Source: an uncultured Collinsella sp.
Lineage (GTDB): Bacteria > Actinomycetota > Coriobacteriia > Coriobacteriales > Coriobacteriaceae
Direction of reading: 5' to 3'
Assembly (NCBI GenBank): GCA_938023905.1
Contig: CALJCO010000123.1
Span: 1-17,682 of the forward strand
DNA length: 17,682 nucleotides
Translations under genes and position numbers: made by a program
The notes under the pieces: model-generated
What the model was told of the DNA's origin: nothing
The model's input: only the letters and a program-made list of their open reading frames with translations
Database searches by the model: none
In this document: one piece after another, positions 13,793 to 17,682 of the stretch
How the letters are laid out: each line of letters starts with the position of its first letter
How positions within the stretch are numbered: position 1 is the first letter of the stretch

Positions 13793-13821
13793 ATTATAGT
13801 GCCAAATGGTTCAAATGCTAA
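13793..13821 (-). promoter_or_regulatory. sigma-70-type promoter of the PTS IIA gene
   Basis: Read on the - strand: TTAGCA, a 17-nt spacer, then a perfect TATAAT, placing the transcript start about 45 nt before the ATG. Just upstream (13826-13845) is a dyad with CTCG and CGAG arms flanked by GGG and CCC, a possible operator. Confidence 0.65.
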
Positions 13822-13883
13822 GGTGGGGACTCGAATCGCGAGCCCATCCCAACGCTTTTCCCCGGTGGCACTCATATTGTCGA

Positions 13884-15323
13884 TTAATCCAGGCCCTCGG
13901 CACCGTTGGACTTGATGATCTTCTGGTAGGCGTAGAAGCTGTCTTTGCGGCGTCGCTCGTAGGTACCGGTGCCGTCGTCGTACTTATCGACGTGGATAAA
14001 GCCGTAGCGCTTGCGCATCTCGCCCGTGCCGGCGGAAACCAGGTCGATGGGGCCCCACCAGGTGTAGGCGATCAGGTCGACGCCGTCGGCAATGGCCTCG
14101 CCCATGGCCTTGACGTGGCTCTGCAAGTAGGCGATGCGATACGGGTCATGGATGGAGCCGTCCTCCTCGACCTCGTCGTAGGCGCCCATGCCGTTCTCGA
14201 CCACCATCAGCGGAATCTCGTAGCGGGCGTAAATCTCGTTGAGGGCGATGCGCAGGCCCAGCGGATCGATCTGCCAGCCCCAATCGGTGGACTCCAGATA
14301 GGGGTTCTTGCCGCCAAAGGTCATGTTGCCCTCGGTCATCTCGTGATCCTTGTGGGTGCCCACGGTGCCGGACATGTAGTAGCTAAAGGTGTAGAAATCG
14401 ACCTTGCCGTCGGCGATATCCTGCAGGTCGCCGTCCTCCATCACGAGCTCGATATCGTTTTCGGCCCAGAAGCGCTTGGCATAGAACGGATACTTGCCGC
14501 GCACCTGCACGTCGGAGCAGTACCAGTTCATGGTATTCATCTCCTGCTGCGTGGCGAACACGTCGGCCGGATCGCACGTGGCGGCATAGGAGAGGATGAA
14601 GCAGTCCATGTTGCCCATCTTAAACTGCGGATAGTGCTCGTGGGCATAGCGCACGACGCGGCCGCTGGCGACAAACTGGTGATGCAGGGCCTGCATACGG
14701 GCCTGCGGCGTGGTGTGGACCGCCGAAGCCGGGCCCTCAAAGCCCTGGATCATGCTGGTCCCAAAGAGGTTACCCATGTCCTGGGTGCCGCAGTTGATCT
14801 CGTTGAAGGTGAGCCAGAACTTGACCTTGTCCTGATAGCGGTCGAAGACGGTCTGGCAGTACTTCTCAAAGAAGCCGATGAGCTCGCGGCTCGCCCAGCC
14901 ATTGTATTTCTCGACCAGGTGATAGGGCATCTCGTAGTGCGACAGGGTCACGAGCGGCTCAATATTGTGAGCGCGCAGGCAGTCGAAGACGCGGTCGTAG
15001 AAGGCGAGACCTGCCTCGTTGGGCTCGGCGTCGTCACCGTTGGGGAAGATGCGGCTCCAAGAGATGGACATGCGGAACATGTTGAAGCCCATCTCGGCGA
15101 ACAGCGCGATGTCCTCCTCGTAGTGATGGTAGAAATCGATGCCGTCATGGTTGGGGTAGAAGCGGTTGGGGTCGATGTCGATCGTGATCTGACGCGGCTC
15201 CTTGTAGCTGCCGCCCAAGAAATGGTCGTCGACCGAAGGACCGCGGCCGTCCACGTTCCAAGCGCCCTCAAACTGATTGGCGGCCGTGGCGCCACCCCAA
15301 TAGAAACCCTCGGGGAATCCCAT
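13884..15323 (-). CDS. 6-phospho-beta-glucosidase, glycoside hydrolase family 1
   Basis: 479 residues, the normal GH1 length. It hydrolyses beta-glucosides that enter the cell phosphorylated by the PTS. The N-terminus MGFPEGFYWGGATAANQFEGAW is the GH1 signature; the acid/base Glu175 is in LTFNEIN and the nucleophile Glu376 is in PLMVVENGMG. The phosphate-binding set of 6-phospho enzymes (Ser, Lys and Tyr, as in LacG) is present near the C-terminus as Ser430, Lys438 and Tyr440 in DLVSAGTGEMRKRYGF, which separates it from plain beta-glucosidases. The ATG at 15323 is preceded by GAGGAGG; an ATG six codons upstream overlaps that site. It lies between the AraC-type regulator and the IIA gene, and the three may respond to the same sugar. 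I see no clear promoter or terminator for it. Confidence 0.92.
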   Translation of the reverse strand: MGFPEGFYWGGATAANQFEGAWNVDGRGPSVDDHFLGGSYKEPRQITIDIDPNRFYPNHDGIDFYHHYEEDIALFAEMGFNMFRMSISWSRIFPNGDDAEPNEAGLAFYDRVFDCLRAHNIEPLVTLSHYEMPYHLVEKYNGWASRELIGFFEKYCQTVFDRYQDKVKFWLTFNEINCGTQDMGNLFGTSMIQGFEGPASAVHTTPQARMQALHHQFVASGRVVRYAHEHYPQFKMGNMDCFILSYAATCDPADVFATQQEMNTMNWYCSDVQVRGKYPFYAKRFWAENDIELVMEDGDLQDIADGKVDFYTFSYYMSGTVGTHKDHEMTEGNMTFGGKNPYLESTDWGWQIDPLGLRIALNEIYARYEIPLMVVENGMGAYDEVEEDGSIHDPYRIAYLQSHVKAMGEAIADGVDLIAYTWWGPIDLVSAGTGEMRKRYGFIHVDKYDDGTGTYERRRKDSFYAYQKIIKSNGAEGLD

Positions 15324-15493
15324 AAGTGCCTCCTCGCTCATGCGTGTTGCTGATGAAACGAGTATGCCGCCGAGTCGCTCCAGGCCAGGGCGAAGGCGCC
15401 GATTTGGACACTTCTTTTCGCAGACGCGCGCTGCAACAGCGCTGCAGCTGAAACTTTTTGACACCGAAGGAGCGAAGACAATCCGCCCCGCGC

Positions 15494-16486
15494 TTACCGG
15501 CGGTATGCCGCGGGGGTGCAGCCATACTTGTCGTGAAACTTACGGTAGAAGAAGCTCATGTTTTCATAGCCCACCGCATGCGCAGCCGCCCCGGCCGTGG
15601 CGCCGCCGCGCAGAAGCTCGGCCGCACGTACCAGGCGTCGCTCCTGCACAAGCTGCCTAAAGGTCTTGCCCACATGCCGCTTGAGGAGCGCCGTCGCATA
15701 ATTAGGGCTCAAGCCAAACTCCGCCGCCATCCCCTCGAGGGAGCATGCAGCGAATTCGCGATCGATATAGCCAAGCATTCCCGTCACCAGGGCAGTGGGC
15801 CCCGCTGCGCCGTCCGCCGCGCCGCGCACCAGCTCGCGCTCGTAGCAATCCATGAGCTCGGCCAAAAACAGCTGAAACAGACGCAAGACGATCTCGGGAC
15901 CGTTGGGGCTCGGGTCGTACAGCTCGCAGAGCATCTCCTGCATGTAGCGCCGAATCCGACGGCTCTCGCCGCAATGAAAACGGACATGGCCCCGATGGTC
16001 CGTCTCGCTGTTGAGCGCGTTGAACAAAAACCGCGAGACCGCGCTCTCGCGCGAGAGGCTCGACTCGAGACTCCGGCGCAAAAAAGAGCGTGAAACGGTC
16101 ATGCTCAGCATGATGTCGTCCTCACCAAGCGCCGCCACGGCATGCGGGCAGAGGGCGTCGAGCAAAAGCACCTCGTTGCGGCCCAGCTCGAGCCTCTCCC
16201 CCGCCACCGTCTGCGGGCAGCGTCCGCGATACACATAGCTCAGCTCCACGTAATCATGCACGTGCTCGGGAACTGCATTAAAGCGCGAGTTTTTCCTTAT
16301 CGTCAGGCCACGCGGCATGCCGGGCTGGGCATAGGCAAACCCTGGCTGGCCAATCTTGCGCACTGGGCATCCGTCGATTTCGACATGCTCGGTCATAATC
16401 GACCAATCAAATGCCATGCCGTCTTTATAAGCGATCTCACTGGCGCTCAGTTCGTTGAGCCTACGCTCGAGCTCGTCGATCTCCAT
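15494..16486 (-). CDS. AraC-family transcriptional regulator
   Basis: 330 residues. The N-terminal half is a cupin-type sensing domain (about 50-140) with EHVHDYVELSYVYRG, where the His residues and the following strand are typical of AraC ligand-binding domains, and NEVLLLDALCPHAV. The C-terminal 100 residues hold two helix-turn-helix motifs: CSLEGMAAEFGLSPNYATALLKRHVGKTFRQLVQERRLVRAAELL and AGAAAHAVGYENMSFFYRKFHDKYGCTPAAYRR, the latter the family's signature end. The start at 16486 has only a weak ribosome binding site. It is divergent from the GH106-like gene across 114 nt and upstream of the GH1 gene on the same strand, so either or both may be targets. The inducer is unknown. Confidence 0.88.
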   Translation of the reverse strand: MEIDELERRLNELSASEIAYKDGMAFDWSIMTEHVEIDGCPVRKIGQPGFAYAQPGMPRGLTIRKNSRFNAVPEHVHDYVELSYVYRGRCPQTVAGERLELGRNEVLLLDALCPHAVAALGEDDIMLSMTVSRSFLRRSLESSLSRESAVSRFLFNALNSETDHRGHVRFHCGESRRIRRYMQEMLCELYDPSPNGPEIVLRLFQLFLAELMDCYERELVRGAADGAAGPTALVTGMLGYIDREFAACSLEGMAAEFGLSPNYATALLKRHVGKTFRQLVQERRLVRAAELLRGGATAGAAAHAVGYENMSFFYRKFHDKYGCTPAAYRR

Positions 16487-16532
16487 GGCTTGCCAATCGT
16501 TGATTTGGTCATAGTTCGTCGTGATTCAGATA

Positions 16533-16561
16533 TTAGCAGAACGCGCCGACGCGTCCATAAT
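16533..16561 (+). promoter_or_regulatory. candidate promoter of the GH106-like gene
   Basis: TTAGCA, a 17-nt spacer, then CATAAT, about 40 nt before the ATG. The -35 hexamer is the same as in the PTS IIA promoter. It lies in the intergenic region shared with the AraC-type gene, which also has an ACGCG-CCG-ACGCG direct repeat at about 16541-16553 that might serve as an operator half-site pair. Confidence 0.5.
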
Positions 16562-16600
16562 CTGTGCTATGCAGCAGATCGATCGAGCCAAGGAGGATCC

Positions 16601-17682
16601 ATGACCGCGTACTATCAGCAGGTGCTCGAGGGCACATACGACAACCACGTGCTTCCGTTTTTGTGGATGAAGGGCGAGAGCCATAAGACCATTGCCGAGT
16701 ATCTGGAAAAGATCGCCGGCGCCGACATCCACGAGGTCTGTCTCGAAAGCCGCCCACACCCCGATTTTTGCGGCGAGGGCTGGTGGCGCGACTTGCGCTT
16801 TGTCATTGACGAGTGCAGGCAGCTGGGCCTTAAGCTCTGGATCTTGGACGACGCGCACTTCCCCACGGGCTTTGCCAACGGCGCCGTCAAGGAGGCCGTG
16901 CCCGAGCTCCGCAAGATCGTGCTCACGCACCGCACGTTCGACATCGTGGGCCCCACGTCCGCCGCGAGCATCGCGCTCGCCAACATGCTCGACAAAACGG
17001 AGCGCTTCTACGGCGTGACATTTATGCAGGACGGCAGCCCCGTCGACGTCGCTTACCGAGTAATCGACGATGCAGACGGCAACCCCAGCCGCCTGGTCTT
17101 CGATGCACCTGCGGGCCTCACGCAGGCATGCGTGATGTTCACGAGCGGCAAGACCTCCTACAACGAGGACTACATCAATATGGTCGACCGCGCCTCGGTG
17201 GCGCAGCTCATCGATGCTGTCTACGAGCCGCATTTTGAGCATCTGGGCGATGAGTTTGGCAAGACCATCTTGGGCTTTTTCTCCGATGAGCCCGGATTTG
17301 CCAACGAGAAGGGCACCACGGGCCCCGATGGCATCTCGGACACGCTCATCGGCAAGGCCACCGCGCCCCTACCCTGGTCGGCCGAGCTTGAGCGTCGCCT
17401 GCGCGCGGCACTGGGCGAGCGCTACCTGGCCGAGCTCCCGCACCTGTGGGACCGCGAGCCGGCCGGCGCGCACGTACGCCACGTCTATATGGACATCGCG
17501 AGCACCCTCTATAAGGAGTGCTTCTGCGACCAGCTCGGAGACTGGTGCCGCGCGCGCGGCGTGCAGTACATCGGCCACGTTATCGAGGACAAGGACTGCC
17601 ACGCGCGCCTGGGCGTGGGCGCCGGGCACTACTTCCGCGCCGTGGGCGGTCAGGACATGGCGGGCGTCGACATCGTGATCAA
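16601..17682 (+). CDS. GH106-like alpha-L-rhamnosidase/glycosidase, 3' end outside window
   Basis: About 360 codons are visible with no stop. AAGGAGGA at 16590-16597 precedes the ATG closely and strongly. No signal peptide is seen, so the enzyme is probably cytosolic. The N-terminal part (YDNHVLPFLWMKGES...IAEYLEKIAGADIHEVCLESRPHPDFCGEGWWRDLRFVIDECRQLGLKLWILDDAHFPTGFANG) has the strand order and 'LGLKLW..DD..FPTGFANG' turn of the TIM-barrel found in GH106 and similar hypothetical glycosidases. Acidic residues such as those in DEPGFANE (about 230) and HVIEDKD are candidates for catalysis, but I cannot assign them. GH106 cleaves terminal alpha-L-rhamnose; other specificities are possible. Divergent from the AraC-type regulator, its likely controller. 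Confidence 0.7.
   Translation, partial: MTAYYQQVLEGTYDNHVLPFLWMKGESHKTIAEYLEKIAGADIHEVCLESRPHPDFCGEGWWRDLRFVIDECRQLGLKLWILDDAHFPTGFANGAVKEAVPELRKIVLTHRTFDIVGPTSAASIALANMLDKTERFYGVTFMQDGSPVDVAYRVIDDADGNPSRLVFDAPAGLTQACVMFTSGKTSYNEDYINMVDRASVAQLIDAVYEPHFEHLGDEFGKTILGFFSDEPGFANEKGTTGPDGISDTLIGKATAPLPWSAELERRLRAALGERYLAELPHLWDREPAGAHVRHVYMDIASTLYKECFCDQLGDWCRARGVQYIGHVIEDKDCHARLGVGAGHYFRAVGGQDMAGVDIVI

Noticed and set aside
13811..13850. Possible tRNA 3' end on the - strand (ATTCGAGTCCCC)
   Set aside because: The bases flanking the T-loop-like stretch cannot form the T-stem and no acceptor or anticodon arms are present.
13806..15353. 515-codon + strand frame opposite the GH1 gene
   Set aside because: Val/Leu/His-rich anti-sense shadow; the GH1 gene has both catalytic glutamates.

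Overview
The window is GC-rich and compact. It most resembles a gut Coriobacteriia genome, probably Collinsella or a close relative. That is my inference from base composition, from the style of the NikR, HypF, lipoprotein and PTS IIA proteins, and from the intergenic repeats; no 16S rRNA or other marker gene is present to prove it.

Layout. 1-813 is gene-poor: several strong hairpins, then a decayed IS3-type transposase fragment on the + strand. 814-2118 is a nearly intact IS3-family element whose two transposase frames lie on the - strand and are probably joined by -1 frameshifting. Its right inverted repeat supplies the stop codon of the next gene, a multi-pass membrane protein with soluble PH-like parts (2116-3222, -). 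A headless GHKL histidine kinase fragment (3404-3937, +) and a divergent uracil-DNA-glycosylase-like protein (-) converge on each other. Thioredoxin (4668-4988, +) follows and ends in a clear terminator.

5210-11130 is a nickel and hydrogenase-maturation block, all on the + strand: a small helical protein, NikR with a His/Cys-rich N-terminal extension, then HypF, HypC, HypD and HypE. HypF and HypE make the carbamoyl-derived thiocyanate that becomes the cyanide ligands, and HypC and HypD carry and assemble the Fe(CN)2CO unit of [NiFe]-hydrogenase. NikR presumably adjusts expression to nickel supply. HypA, HypB and the hydrogenase itself are not in the window. A peculiar 80-nt two-fold hairpin element sits between nikR and hypF.

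A phosphoglycolate-phosphatase-like HAD enzyme (+) and a lipoprotein (-) converge on a 490-nt intergenic region. This region is packed with repeats: an alternating direct/inverted array of about 20-nt units, two GTCCCC-type direct repeats, a roughly 100-nt imperfect palindrome and a further 12-bp hairpin.

The right end is a carbohydrate module: a glucose-type PTS EIIA and a GH1 6-phospho-beta-glucosidase (both -), an AraC-type regulator (-) and, divergently, a GH106-like TIM-barrel glycosidase (+) that runs off the window. The AraC protein is the obvious candidate regulator of the divergent glycosidase and perhaps of the GH1 gene. Nothing here is a wholly new system. The least explained material is the intergenic repeat DNA, the UDG-like protein without recognisable catalytic motifs, and the small protein coupled to NikR.
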